A DNA stretch of 37,756 nucleotides from CAVVDT01 sp964568825 (lineage in GTDB: Bacteria; Pseudomonadota; Alphaproteobacteria; Rhizobiales; Aestuariivirgaceae), in NCBI GenBank assembly GCA_964568825.1, contig CAZMSA010000010.1, forward strand, positions 1 to 37,756, in the 5' to 3' direction. Positions 8,397 through 17,337 of this stretch are shown piece after piece. A program made the position numbers and the translations under genes. The notes below the pieces were generated by a model. It was not told where the DNA came from, ran no database searches, and worked only from the letters and a program-made list of their open reading frames with translations. Each line of letters begins with the position of its first letter. Position 1 is the stretch's first letter.

Positions 8397-9104
8397 ATGA
8401 CGGATTTTTCAGGCAGGACGGTGATCGTCACTGGCGCGGCGGGCAATCTCGGGCAGGTCGTGGCGCGGCGCTTTGCAGCGTTGGGCGCCCGGCTCGCCCT
8501 CATCGGGCACAGCGCCGAAAAACTGGCGGCCATCCATGGCGAGGATGGCCCGGACAAGATGCTGGTGGCAGTCGACCTCGTTGATCGCACCGCCAGCACC
8601 CGGGCCATTGCAGGCATTGGCGAGCGGCTGGGCGGCCCCCACATCGTTTGCGCCATCGCCGGCGGCTTCCATATGGGCGAACCGGTGCACGAGACCCCCG
8701 AGGCGGCCTGGCGCGGTCTGATCGACCTCAATGTGGCGACACTTATCAATACGGTGCACGCCGCCGTGCCCACCATGATCGAGGGCAGGAGTGGCAAGAT
8801 CGTCACCGTCGCCGCCGGCGCAGCACGCCAGGGTCAGGCTGCGATGGGCGCCTACAGTGCCGCCAAGAGTGCCGTTATCCGCCTGACCGAGGCGATGGCG
8901 CTGGAGTTGCGCGGCAACAGCATCAATGCGAACTGCATCCTTCCCAGCATCATCGACACCCCGGAGAACCGCGCCGCCATGCCGAAGGCCGATCCGGCGC
9001 GCTGGGTGAAGCCAAACGAGATCGCCGACCTCGTGGTCTTCCTCGCCTCGCCGCAATCAGCCGCCATCCACGGCGCCGCCATCCCGATCGTCGGTTTGTC
9101 CTAG
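8397..9104 (+). CDS. Short-chain dehydrogenase/reductase family protein lacking the usual catalytic Ser
   Basis: This is a 235-residue Rossmann-fold SDR. The nucleotide-binding motif TGAAGNLG is at residues 11-18 and the YxxxK motif is present as YSAAK at about 156-160. The catalytic Ser normally 13 residues before the Tyr is replaced: the strand reads VTVAAGAARQGQAAMGAYSA, with Ala at Tyr-13. The NNAG motif is also altered (AIAGG). The C-terminal part NCILPSIIDTPENRAAMP is typical of a known SDR subgroup with this altered motif. ATG 8397 has a good AGGGAGG upstream. Substrate is unknown. It is a stand-alone gene convergent with thiN. Confidence 0.85.
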   Translation: MTDFSGRTVIVTGAAGNLGQVVARRFAALGARLALIGHSAEKLAAIHGEDGPDKMLVAVDLVDRTASTRAIAGIGERLGGPHIVCAIAGGFHMGEPVHETPEAAWRGLIDLNVATLINTVHAAVPTMIEGRSGKIVTVAAGAARQGQAAMGAYSAAKSAVIRLTEAMALELRGNSINANCILPSIIDTPENRAAMPKADPARWVKPNEIADLVVFLASPQSAAIHGAAIPIVGLS

Positions 9105-9151
9105 AAGCGGAGGGGCATCCGCCACCGCGCGCCCGTGATGGCACGATCCGT

Positions 9152-9784
9152 CTATGGGCGGGGTGGCGTCACCATGATGATGCCATTGCCGGACGCTAGG
9201 TCGATCCTCACCGGCCCCGAGACCACATTCGACAGTGTCAGCGTCGAACCCAGTGGCACGGCGCGCTTCTCCAGCGGCCAGCGCACGCCGGCAAGAGAGA
9301 GGCCATCAAGGTCCGACAGCGCGATGATCGACAGGCGCGAGCCGGGCGGTGCGTCGAGGCGGTGTTCGCCGGGACACAACGGCCAGGCTTCCTCATGACC
9401 GCTGGTGACGAAAGCATCGGTCCCGTCCCGCACCAGCCCAAGCGCTAGGGTTAGATGGGCAAAGGCGTGGTCCGACTGGCCGCCAAGGCCGCCGGCGAGG
9501 ATCACCTGCTGCGCGCCCCGATCGAGGGCCGCCCTGACCGCCAGTTCTCCATCGGTTGAATCCTTGTTGGCCGGAAACGTCTGGCGCGGTACATGGCCAG
9601 CATCAGCAATGAGTGCCGGTGAGGCCGAATCGAAATCGCCTACCCATAATTCCACTTCAAGTCCCAGGGGAACTGCATGCATCATGCCTGCATCGGCGGC
9701 AATGACGCGCGCCCCGGTCAACTGGTTCATGAGGCGGTCGGTCGGAAAGATATCTCCTCCCACCAATATGGCAAATTTGCTCAT
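9152..9784 (-). CDS. thiN: Thiamine diphosphokinase (thiamine pyrophosphokinase)
   Basis: The 210-residue protein matches the TPK family, which converts thiamine plus ATP to thiamine diphosphate. The catalytic domain shows LVGGDIFPTDRL at the start, then VIAADAGMMHAVPLGLEVEL and VGDFDSAS (metal/pyrophosphate site), then KDSTDGELAVRAALDRGA and GGLGGQSDHAFAHL. The smaller C-terminal thiamine-binding beta domain follows. ATG 9784 has AGAGGA upstream. It is divergent from the TPP-riboswitch-controlled thiBPQ operon, which fits a salvage route: ThiBPQ imports thiamine and this kinase activates it. The riboswitch lies on the other strand and does not cover this gene. Confidence 0.92.
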   Translation of the reverse strand: MSKFAILVGGDIFPTDRLMNQLTGARVIAADAGMMHAVPLGLEVELWVGDFDSASPALIADAGHVPRQTFPANKDSTDGELAVRAALDRGAQQVILAGGLGGQSDHAFAHLTLALGLVRDGTDAFVTSGHEEAWPLCPGEHRLDAPPGSRLSIIALSDLDGLSLAGVRWPLEKRAVPLGSTLTLSNVVSGPVRIDLASGNGIIMVTPPRP

Positions 9785-9856
9785 CGGTCCTCTTTTCGCG
9801 AGCCTTTCGACGCTGTTTCTTGCATCGTGGCCCTCTCTTATATAAGCATTGTCGTT

Positions 9857-9946
9857 GCTCTACGGGGTGTCCTTTGGGACTGAGAGGCGTTTTCGCGCCA
9901 ACCCGCTGAACCTGATCCGGGTCATGCCGGCGGAGGGAGTAGGAGC
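9857..9946 (+). promoter_or_regulatory. thi riboswitch: TPP riboswitch (THI element) upstream of thiBPQ
   Basis: The conserved TPP aptamer core is readable: GGGGTGTCC at 9864-9872, CTGAGAGG at 9880-9887, a P3 hairpin (GGCG-TTTT-CGCC) ending in AACCC, then GAACCTGATCCGGGTCATGC followed by CGGCGGAGGGAG. P1 can form between GCTCTAC (9857-9863) and GTAGGAGC (9939-9946) with one bulge. A possible promoter lies just upstream (TTGCAT near 9820, TATAAG near 9841). The thiB ATG is 50 bases downstream, so control is probably over translation or early termination of the thiamine transporter mRNA when TPP is abundant. Confidence 0.95.
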
Positions 9947-9996
9947 CAGTCATCGGCAACTACATCCGTTCAACCAGACGCTTGAAGGAGGCGCCG

Positions 9997-10992
9997 ATGC
10001 GCAAACTATCGCTGTTTCTCATCCTCATTGCCCTTATGAGCCTGCCCGCGAGGGCCACCGAGACGCTCACCATCTACACCTATGACAGCTTCGTCGCCGA
10101 CTGGGGACCGGGACCCAAGGTGAAGCAGGCCTTCGAGGCCGAGTGCGGTTGCAAGGTCCAGTTCGTCGGCATCACCGACGGCGTGGCGATCCTCAACCGG
10201 CTGAAGCTGGAAGGTGCCAAGGCCACTGCCGATCTGGTGCTCGGCCTCGACCAAAACCTCATCGCCGAAGCGGAATCAACCGGTCTGTTCGTGCCGAACG
10301 GCATCGACACCTCGAACATAAAGCTGCCCATCGCCTGGACCGACAAGGTGTTTGTGCCTTACGATTACGGCGATTTCGCCGTTGTCTATGACAGCGACAA
10401 GATGAAGACACCGCCGGCCAGCCTCGATGAACTGGTGAACGGCGATCCCGCCCAGAAGATCGTGCTGGAGGACCCGCGCACCTCGACGCCGGGCCTCGGG
10501 TTCCTGCTGTGGATGAAGGCGGTCTATGGCGACAAGGCCGGCGATGCCTGGCGCAAGCTGTCGAAGCGGGTGCTAACGGTGACACCGGGATGGAGCGAGG
10601 CCTATGGCCTGTTCACCAAGGGGGAGGCGCCCATGGTCTTGAGCTATACCACTTCACCCGCCTATCACGTCATGGAGGAAAAGACCGACCGCTACAAGGC
10701 GGCCTCCTTTAAGGAAGGCGAATACCTGCAGGTGGAGGTGGCAGGGCTGCTCGCATCTTCTCAGCACAAGGACCTGGCACGGAAATTCCTCTCATTCATG
10801 ACCGGCCCCACCTTCCAGGACCTCATCCCGACCACCAACTGGATGTTTCCGGCCGGTAAGACTTCGAAGCCCCTGCCGGATGCCTTTCAGCACCTGGTCA
10901 AGCCGACGGTCACGCTGATGCTGGCGCCTGAGGAGGTGGCCAAGAACCGCAAGGCGTGGATCGCCGAATGGCTCGACGCGATGAGCAAGTAG
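9997..10992 (+). CDS. thiB: Thiamine/TPP ABC transporter, periplasmic substrate-binding protein
   Basis: The 331-residue binding protein has a Sec signal peptide (MRKLSLFLILIALMSLPARA, cleavage near residue 20), followed by ETLTIYTYDSF, the usual ThiB mature N-terminus. Other family stretches are VQFVGITDGVAILNRLKLEG, ADLVLGLDQNL, FVPYDYGDFAVVYDS and LEDPRTSTPGLGFLLWM. It captures thiamine and its phosphates in the periplasm for ThiP/ThiQ. ATG 9997 is chosen because AAGGAG lies 6 bases upstream; a TTG 15 bases earlier is inside the ribosome-binding site. It is the first gene after the TPP riboswitch, and thiP follows 7 bases after its stop. Confidence 0.94.
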   Translation: MRKLSLFLILIALMSLPARATETLTIYTYDSFVADWGPGPKVKQAFEAECGCKVQFVGITDGVAILNRLKLEGAKATADLVLGLDQNLIAEAESTGLFVPNGIDTSNIKLPIAWTDKVFVPYDYGDFAVVYDSDKMKTPPASLDELVNGDPAQKIVLEDPRTSTPGLGFLLWMKAVYGDKAGDAWRKLSKRVLTVTPGWSEAYGLFTKGEAPMVLSYTTSPAYHVMEEKTDRYKAASFKEGEYLQVEVAGLLASSQHKDLARKFLSFMTGPTFQDLIPTTNWMFPAGKTSKPLPDAFQHLVKPTVTLMLAPEEVAKNRKAWIAEWLDAMSK

Positions 10993-10999
10993 CACGGCC

Positions 11000-12607
11000 G
11001 TGAACGATCGTCGCGGCGTGACGACGGGGGGGCTGTCGCTGGTCCTCGTCGTCGGGTTGACCGCAGCGGCGTTTGCCGCCCTCATCACTACCGCCACAGG
11101 TCACGGCAGCGATGCCGGCCTGATGACAGTCTATACCGCCCGGGTGGTGCGCTTCACGCTTCTCCAGGCGGTAGCCTCGATGTTGCTGTCAGTTGGGCCG
11201 GGCATGCTGGTCGCCCGGGCGCTGGCACGGCGCGTAGCCTTTCCCGGCCGCCGGTTGGTGTTGCGCCTGTTTGCCTTGCCGCTCGCCCTGCCGGCCATCG
11301 TGGCGATTCTCGGCGTGGTGGAGATCTGGGGGCGGCAGGGCCTCGTCAACCATGCAGCCGAAGCGCTGGGCCTCGCGCCGGTGGTCGACATCTACGGCCT
11401 GACCGGCATCCTCATTGCCCACGTCTTCTTCAACCTGCCGCTGGCTGCACGGCTGTTTCTCGGTGCGCTCGAAAGAGTGCCGGGGGAAAGCTGGCGGCTG
11501 GCGGCGCAATTGGGTTTTGACGGGCGCGCCTCCTGGCGGCTGATCGAATGGCCGGTGCTCAAGAGCCAATTGCCCGCCGTCGCCGGCCTCGTCTTCATGC
11601 TGTGCATAGCCAGCTTCACCGTGGTGCTGACGCTGGGCGGCGGCCCGCGCGCCACCACCATCGAGGTTGCCATTTACCAGGCGCTGCGCTTCGATTTCGA
11701 TCCTGGTCTCGCGGTACGCCTCGCTCTGATGCAACTCGTTCTTACCGGCGCGTTGGTGTTCGCCGGGGTGCGCATGACGCAACCGCTGGAGGTAGGAGCA
11801 AGCCTCGACCGGCGCGTGCCGCGACCGGACGGCGCAGCGCTTGGTGCGCGTCTCAGCGATGCGGTAGCCATCGCCCTGGCACTCCTCCTCACCCTGCCGG
11901 TGTTTGCCGCCATCCTCGTTTCCGGACTGGTGGCGCCGCTGACCCATCTGGCCAGCGACGCTGGCGTCTGGTGGGCGGGCGCCACCAGCTTGGCCATCGC
12001 CTCATCCGCGGCTGTGCTTTCGATCGCCCTTGCTTGGCCGCTGGCCGAAATGGCATCAAGCGGTCGCAGAGCTTCGGCAAAGCGATTGCTTCGTGGGCTC
12101 GGGCGCGGTGCGGAACTGGCCTCCAGCCTCGTTCTGGTCATGCCCCCGGTGGTCCTCGGCGCCGGCTGGTTCGTGCTGCTGCTGGCCGTGCCCGGCGGCC
12201 GCAATATGGGCTTTGCCGTAGTCATCGCCATCAACGCGTTGATGGCCACTCCCTTCGTCACGCGCGTGCTGGCTCCGGCCGTCAACGACAACCGCGCCCG
12301 CCACGACAGACTGTGTGCGGGTCTAGGCATCACTGGCCTCGCCCGCTTGAGGCTGATCGACTGGCCGGTACTCGCGCGGCCGTTGTCGGTGGCGGGCGCC
12401 TTCGCGCTTGCGCTGTCGCTAGGCGATCTCGGCGCCATTGCCTTGTTCGGCAACGAACACCTGGTGACCTTGCCGCTGTTGCTGCTGCAGCGCCTCGGCA
12501 GCTACCGGGTGGACGATGCCGCCGGCCTGGCGCTAATTCTCGGCGGTTTATGCATGGCCATCATGACTCTGGCCGAACAGGCGGCCCGGCGCGATAGTGT
12601 GCATTGA
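11000..12607 (+). CDS. thiP: Thiamine/TPP ABC transporter, permease
   Basis: This 535-residue inner-membrane protein contains two fused permease halves, as is usual for ThiP. Each half has several hydrophobic segments and an EAA-type cytoplasmic loop (ESWRLAAQLGFDGRASWRLIEWPVL in the first half; LCAGLGITGLARLRLIDWPVL in the second) that contacts the ATPase. The start is GTG at 11000; no ATG fits. It lies between thiB and thiQ in the riboswitch-controlled operon and nearly abuts thiQ. Confidence 0.93.
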   Translation: MNDRRGVTTGGLSLVLVVGLTAAAFAALITTATGHGSDAGLMTVYTARVVRFTLLQAVASMLLSVGPGMLVARALARRVAFPGRRLVLRLFALPLALPAIVAILGVVEIWGRQGLVNHAAEALGLAPVVDIYGLTGILIAHVFFNLPLAARLFLGALERVPGESWRLAAQLGFDGRASWRLIEWPVLKSQLPAVAGLVFMLCIASFTVVLTLGGGPRATTIEVAIYQALRFDFDPGLAVRLALMQLVLTGALVFAGVRMTQPLEVGASLDRRVPRPDGAALGARLSDAVAIALALLLTLPVFAAILVSGLVAPLTHLASDAGVWWAGATSLAIASSAAVLSIALAWPLAEMASSGRRASAKRLLRGLGRGAELASSLVLVMPPVVLGAGWFVLLLAVPGGRNMGFAVVIAINALMATPFVTRVLAPAVNDNRARHDRLCAGLGITGLARLRLIDWPVLARPLSVAGAFALALSLGDLGAIALFGNEHLVTLPLLLLQRLGSYRVDDAAGLALILGGLCMAIMTLAEQAARRDSVH

Positions 12608-12608
12608 C

Positions 12609-13322
12609 ATGACGGCACCGCGGATCAGGCTCAACAACGTGGCGTTCGCGCGCAGCGACTATGCCTGTCTGCTCGACCTCGATGTTCCGGCCGGCGCGCT
12701 GGTGGCAGTGACCGGGCCGAGCGGGGCCGGCAAATCGACGCTGCTCGATCTGATCGCCGGATTCGAAATACCGCAGTCGGGAAGCATCCTGATCGGCGAG
12801 CGCGACGTGACCGGTGATGCGCCGGTGGACCGTCCGGTCTCCATGCTGTTTCAGGACAACAACCTGTTCGCCCATCTGAGCGCTGCGGACAATGTCGGCA
12901 TCGGCATTTCCCCTCGTCTGGCCCTGACCGGTGATGATCGCGAGCAGGTCCAGGCGGCGCTGCAGCGCGTCGGCCTCGACGGCAAGGCTGGGCGCCTGCC
13001 GCGCCAGCTCTCGGGCGGCGAACGCCAGCGGGTGGCGCTGGCCCGGGCCCTGGTCAGGGACCGCCCGGTGCTGCTGCTGGACGAACCCTTCGCCGCCCTC
13101 GGACCGGCGCTCAGACGCGAGATGGCGGACCTCGTGGTGGACCTCAGGGATGAACGGCACCTGACCGTGCTACTGGTTACCCATGAACCGGCCGACGTCG
13201 CCGGCATCGCCAGCCATGTCGCCTTCCTCGATGCTGGCCGGGTGCATGCCTTCGGGCTGCCCGCCGACGTGCTCGGCGCCGGCGGCGGCAAGGCGATCGG
13301 GGATTATCTCGGTCGTCGCTAA
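12609..13322 (+). CDS. thiQ: Thiamine/TPP ABC transporter, ATP-binding protein
   Basis: The 237-residue ABC ATPase has Walker A GPSGAGKST (about residues 36-44), Q-loop MLFQDNNLFAHLSAADNVGIG, signature LSGGERQRVALARAL (about 136), Walker B LLLDEPFAALGP and switch His in LLVTHEP. It is shorter than general importer ATPases, as expected for ThiQ. ATG 12609 lies one base after the thiP stop; a GTG at 12597 would overlap thiP by 11 bases and is possible. It powers thiamine uptake and is the last gene of the thiBPQ operon. Confidence 0.93.
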   Translation: MTAPRIRLNNVAFARSDYACLLDLDVPAGALVAVTGPSGAGKSTLLDLIAGFEIPQSGSILIGERDVTGDAPVDRPVSMLFQDNNLFAHLSAADNVGIGISPRLALTGDDREQVQAALQRVGLDGKAGRLPRQLSGGERQRVALARALVRDRPVLLLDEPFAALGPALRREMADLVVDLRDERHLTVLLVTHEPADVAGIASHVAFLDAGRVHAFGLPADVLGAGGGKAIGDYLGRR

Positions 13323-13409
13323 GCCTTGCCTTCCAGCCTCGGCATCGGCCGCCGCGTGACAACGAAAATTTCGGCACCCGGAAAGTTTCGCACCGTTCGG
13401 CACGCGGCT

Positions 13410-14438
13410 CTATCCGCCGAGATAGCCTTCCAACACGTTCACCGTATTGATGCCAATGGCCTCGACAGCATAACCGCCCTCCATGACGAACAGGGTGGGC
13501 AGCTTCAGCCTGGCAATGCGGGCGCCGTAGCTAAGGAAGTCGTTCGATTCCAGTTTGAAGAAGCTGATCGGGTCCTCCTTGAAGGTGTCGACGCCAAGCG
13601 ACACCACCAAGGCGTCGGGGCTGTATTTACTGATCCTGCGACAGGCGCTTTCCAGCGCCTTGCCCCACACCTCATAGGGCGTGCCGGCCGGCATGGGATA
13701 GTTGACGTTGAAACCTTCGCCCTTGCCCGAACCCTTCTCGTCGGCATAGCCGAGAAAATATGGATAGGCATCTTCGGGCCGGCCATGCAGCGACACGAAC
13801 AGCACATCATCGCGATCATAGAAGATATCCTGGGTGCCGTTGCCATGGTGGAAGTCGACATCCAGGATGGCGACCCTTGCGGCGCCATCGTCGATGAACA
13901 TCTGGGCGGCGATTGCAGCGTTGTTGAAGAAGCAGTAGCCGCCATACATGTCGCTGGGTGCATGATGGCCGGGGGGCCGGCACAAAGCAAAGGCCGAAGG
14001 CGCGCCGCCGGCGATAAGGCGTTGCGCCGTCTGGGCAACCGAAGCCGACGCGCACGCCGCCTCCCAGGTGCCGGCGGTGATCGCCGTCTCGGTGGCCAGC
14101 GCATAATAGCCGGCCTTGCCGTCGATGTTGCGTGGCACCCGCTGCCGCATGCGACGCATGGGAAAGCCGGTCGGGATAACCTCACCGCGAAATCCGGCAG
14201 CCGTCCACTCATCCCAGGCGCCCTTCAGAAAGGCGATGTAACCCTTGTCGTGGATGCGCTGCAATGGTTTCATGATGAGCCGTTTCGGGGGCATCATGTC
14301 ATCGAGCCTGCGGGATTTTAGTTCGCGCAGGATGTATTCCATGCGTGACGGTCGCTCGAACGGCGTCACCAGTTCGCCGCCCGAAAGCTCGCCCTGCGGA
14401 AAATGCTTTCTGTGCTCCTCGGAAAATACGACCTTCAT
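13410..14438 (-). CDS. Histone-deacetylase-superfamily amidohydrolase, acetylpolyamine amidohydrolase-like
   Basis: The 342-residue enzyme has an arginase/deacetylase fold. Zinc and catalytic residues are visible: the tandem His in PPGHHAPSDMYGGYCFFNNA (His158-His159), DVDFHHGNGTQ (Asp195, His197) and the C-terminal GGYAVEAIG with its Gly-Gly-Tyr. The start MKVVFSEEHRKHFPQGELSG and the insert ahead of the active site resemble bacterial acetylpolyamine amidohydrolases (AphA) more than AcuC. It would remove acetyl groups from N-acetylated polyamines or similar amines. ATG 14438 has GGGAGG upstream. An agmatinase-like gene at the left edge would also serve polyamine metabolism, but it is 13 kb away. 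Confidence 0.85.
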   Translation of the reverse strand: MKVVFSEEHRKHFPQGELSGGELVTPFERPSRMEYILRELKSRRLDDMMPPKRLIMKPLQRIHDKGYIAFLKGAWDEWTAAGFRGEVIPTGFPMRRMRQRVPRNIDGKAGYYALATETAITAGTWEAACASASVAQTAQRLIAGGAPSAFALCRPPGHHAPSDMYGGYCFFNNAAIAAQMFIDDGAARVAILDVDFHHGNGTQDIFYDRDDVLFVSLHGRPEDAYPYFLGYADEKGSGKGEGFNVNYPMPAGTPYEVWGKALESACRRISKYSPDALVVSLGVDTFKEDPISFFKLESNDFLSYGARIARLKLPTLFVMEGGYAVEAIGINTVNVLEGYLGG

Positions 14439-14513
14439 GCCTTGCCTCCCTGTTCAAGCAGTGGGCAAGGACTTTGGCCGGTCGTGCCGGCTTGGGCAAG
14501 GGCAGAAGGCTCT

Positions 14514-15773
14514 CTATTTGGTGAGCGCGATACGGCTGCCGGCGAGATTTTTCAATCCCAGGGGGAGAGGCACGTCGGTGCCGTCATAATTGGAGTTCAG
14601 GACCAGATTGGGGCCAGCCTTCAGCTTCAGCGATCGCACCACGATGGCCGTATAGGCCGACTGGTCGGCAACCGGCTTGTTGGCGTCGACCTGCAGATAG
14701 CCTTGGCTCAGATAGACGGTGCCGATCAGCGATCTGGCATCGTCGCTGGTGATCTTGTCAACCAGATCGGGATTGTTATTTCTGTCCTCGAAGAACAGGA
14801 TACCGGCAAGTGCCCCGTCCTTGGGCGCGCTCAGCGAGACGACGGAATCCTTCTTGAACGTGAACGTCGCATTGCTGGTCAAATAGAAGCCCACATTATT
14901 GCCGCTGATCGAAGAGCTGCCACCAACGGTGAAATTGCCGCCGTCGATGATGTAAATACCGGGCGAGAACGTGACGTTCGCGCCCTTGTCAATCTTGAGG
15001 CCGGAACAATAGGTGCCTGGCGTCAGTGTCACGTTGGTGCCAACAATCGACATCTTATTATAATCGCAGCCACTGAAGCTGGGCGGCGCGCGGTCGCCAA
15101 GCGGGTCTGAAATCTTTGGGCAATCCGTGAGTGGTGCCGGTTCGAAGGCAGCGGTGTAGCCGTAGTAGCCACCGGCCGTACATGTCAACGTGCTCTTCAG
15201 CGAAGCACTGGAACCCGCATAGAGGGCCTGCGAGGAGGTGGAGTTCACATAGACCGCACAGTTGTTGGCAGTCATGGTGGCCTTGTCCGTCAGATAGACC
15301 GTATCGCTGGAGGTTTCATCAAGCCCGACCACGCAGACCTTGGTCGACCCAATCAATGTAGCGGTGGAACTGGCGACAACGGGCGTCACATCGTTGGAGA
15401 TCAACTGCGCAAAGAACGGTGCCCATACCCGTGACAGCGTCACGTCGACAGACGTGCCGTCGGAAGCGATCGTCGTGGCAACAGACACCGAACTGTTATA
15501 GCTGGCCGCGCTCGCCTTCACGAAGTTGTTGACCACGGCGGTGACCTGCGAGGTCTGGGTCTGTGCCAGCGAAAGTTCGCGGGCGCCGGTAATCGCCGCA
15601 GCGTCGGCAACGGTCTGGAGTTGGGTCCGGTAACGCACCATGAAGGCATAATCGGTCGCAACTCCCGCGACCACGAACAGCGCCGGCGCGGCAACCGCGA
15701 ATGACAGCGCAAGTGCACCAGCCTCATTGACGAGGAACTTTGCTATGCAGGCGATATAACGCATACTGAACAT
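14514..15773 (-). CDS. TadG-like (TadE/F-type) secreted or pilus-associated protein, orphan
   Basis: The 419-residue protein has one N-terminal membrane anchor (about residues 15-40) followed by ADAAAITGAREL, the classic pseudopilin-like start of TadE/F/G family proteins. After about residue 165 the sequence changes to a Ser/Thr/Asn-rich region with repeated short beta-strand units (NVTLTPGTYCSG, NVTFSPGIYIIDGG, SSSISGNNVGFYL), suggesting a right-handed beta-helix-like C-terminal domain, commonly annotated on Tad-containing pilus assembly proteins. Several Cys residues may form disulfides. No other tad/cpa genes are in the window. The 202-bp upstream gap is AT-rich near 15800-15860. Start is ATG 15773 or the ATG three codons later. 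Confidence 0.75.
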   Translation of the reverse strand: MFSMRYIACIAKFLVNEAGALALSFAVAAPALFVVAGVATDYAFMVRYRTQLQTVADAAAITGARELSLAQTQTSQVTAVVNNFVKASAASYNSSVSVATTIASDGTSVDVTLSRVWAPFFAQLISNDVTPVVASSTATLIGSTKVCVVGLDETSSDTVYLTDKATMTANNCAVYVNSTSSQALYAGSSASLKSTLTCTAGGYYGYTAAFEPAPLTDCPKISDPLGDRAPPSFSGCDYNKMSIVGTNVTLTPGTYCSGLKIDKGANVTFSPGIYIIDGGNFTVGGSSSISGNNVGFYLTSNATFTFKKDSVVSLSAPKDGALAGILFFEDRNNNPDLVDKITSDDARSLIGTVYLSQGYLQVDANKPVADQSAYTAIVVRSLKLKAGPNLVLNSNYDGTDVPLPLGLKNLAGSRIALTK

Positions 15774-15975
15774 GATAGATCCATGCCGTGAACGCGATAC
15801 ACCTTAAGCAGAAGGTTTTGAAATTTCCGATATCGAATTTTCTAAAATTGTAACGATTTGCCTGCTGCAGTTCCGGGGCACACGCGGTTGAATTCAGCTT
15901 CCATGATGCCGGAGATTGATCACGGTTCCGCACCAACGAGTGGAACGCATGAAACCATTTGGGTGCCGCCGCACC

Positions 15976-17166
15976 CTAGCCAGCCCGCGCCAGGCGGGTT
16001 TGATCGCAAGCCCGTGCCGGCAGCCACAATGCAGCGACGGTTCCCTGTCCTGGGGTGCTGCGAAAGATCAGCTTTCCGCCATGCAACTCTATGATCTTCT
16101 TGGCGATCGGAAGCCCCATGCCCAGCCCTTCCGCCTGGCGCGAAAAACTCATGTCGGCCTGGAAAAAGGGCTGCAGATATTCATCCAGCTTGCGTGTGTC
16201 CAGGCCAGGCCCGTTGTCGCGAACCGACAAGGCAAGCGATCCGTCTTCCTGCAGTATCGGTTGCACGTTCACAGTGCCGCCGGTGGATGAGAACTTGATT
16301 GCATTGTCGACCAGGCGTGACAGCGCATCGCTCAACCAACGGGCGTCGCCAATCACGTTGACGGCCGTCGGGGAGCGGCGGGCAAGGACTTGGACGGACT
16401 TCGACTTGGCCTTTACCTTCAGCTTCAATAGGGCATTGTCGAGCAGCTCCTCCACATCGACAGGTTCGCTCTTGAATTCCTGAGTACCGCCGAACAGACG
16501 CGAATAGGTCAGTACATCGCTGACGATTTCGTTGAGACCACGCGCCGCGGCAGTCATCTCGACCATGTGCTGTCTTTGTTCGTCGGTAAGCGTATCCTTC
16601 AGATCGTGTTCAAGGATGCCGGCAAAGCCGACCAGCACATTCAAGGGAGTGCGCAATTCGTGGCTGAGCAAGTGGAAAAGGCTGTCCTTGGTGCGGTTTG
16701 CCACATCGGCGGCAGCGCGAGCCTGGCGCAGGTCATGTTCGATCCGGCCAGAACGCAACACAAATTTTACCTGATAGGCAAGCAGAGACCAGTTCACCGG
16801 CTTGGTGACAAACGACGTGGCGCCAGCCGCAAAGGCCTTTTCGATCGCCTCGCTGTCGTCGCGGCTGGTTGCTACGATGATCGGTAGGTCAATGGTGCGC
16901 GGCGTCTGACGTAAATGTGCGATGAGCCCGAAGCCGTCGAGTTCGGGCATGCCGAGGTCGACCACGGCAAGATCGAAAGCCTCCCGCGACAGGCGCTCCC
17001 AGGCATCGCGCCCATTCTCGACACAGACCACGGTGGTCGCCTCGTTGCTCAGCCGGGCCTGCATCATCTCGAGCATGATGGGGTCATCGTCGGCAACGAG
17101 AACGCGCCTGTCGATGGATTGCCTCTCAGTGGAATCGTCGGTCGCTGCCATTACCGCTCGCCGCAT
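15976..17166 (-). CDS. Response regulator-histidine kinase hybrid (REC-HisKA-HATPase)
   Basis: The protein is soluble, with about 396 residues and no membrane segment. An N-terminal receiver begins VLVADDDPIMLEMMQARL, has the phospho-acceptor Asp in LAVVDLGMPELDGFG and Lys in SFVTKPVNW. A HisKA domain follows with LFHLLSHELRTPLNVLVGFA (phospho-His). A HATPase domain then shows N-box LSRLVDNAIKFSS, G1 VRDNGPGLD and G2 GLGMGLPIAKKIIELHGG. REC-first kinases of this type usually receive a signal by phosphotransfer. The start is uncertain: ATG 17166 is chosen, with ATG 17151 and TTG 17202 as alternatives. It is divergent from the large hybrid kinase, whose start lies 171 bp away, suggesting a functional pair. 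Confidence 0.85.
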   Translation of the reverse strand: MRRAVMAATDDSTERQSIDRRVLVADDDPIMLEMMQARLSNEATTVVCVENGRDAWERLSREAFDLAVVDLGMPELDGFGLIAHLRQTPRTIDLPIIVATSRDDSEAIEKAFAAGATSFVTKPVNWSLLAYQVKFVLRSGRIEHDLRQARAAADVANRTKDSLFHLLSHELRTPLNVLVGFAGILEHDLKDTLTDEQRQHMVEMTAAARGLNEIVSDVLTYSRLFGGTQEFKSEPVDVEELLDNALLKLKVKAKSKSVQVLARRSPTAVNVIGDARWLSDALSRLVDNAIKFSSTGGTVNVQPILQEDGSLALSVRDNGPGLDTRKLDEYLQPFFQADMSFSRQAEGLGMGLPIAKKIIELHGGKLIFRSTPGQGTVAALWLPARACDQTRLARAG

Positions 17167-17337
17167 GATTTCTACCCCGATGGCCCGGAGCCTAGTCCTC
17201 AAAGGTTAATCTAGCCTTTTCCCTTATGGTTGACGAGGAAGCCGAACATTAACCATTGGCCGCTAGTTTGGCGGCCTCGGGTGGTGCGGCATCAGCCGCG
17301 ATTTAGCAGGCAGGATTGCCGAGCGCGGCGAAACGAC

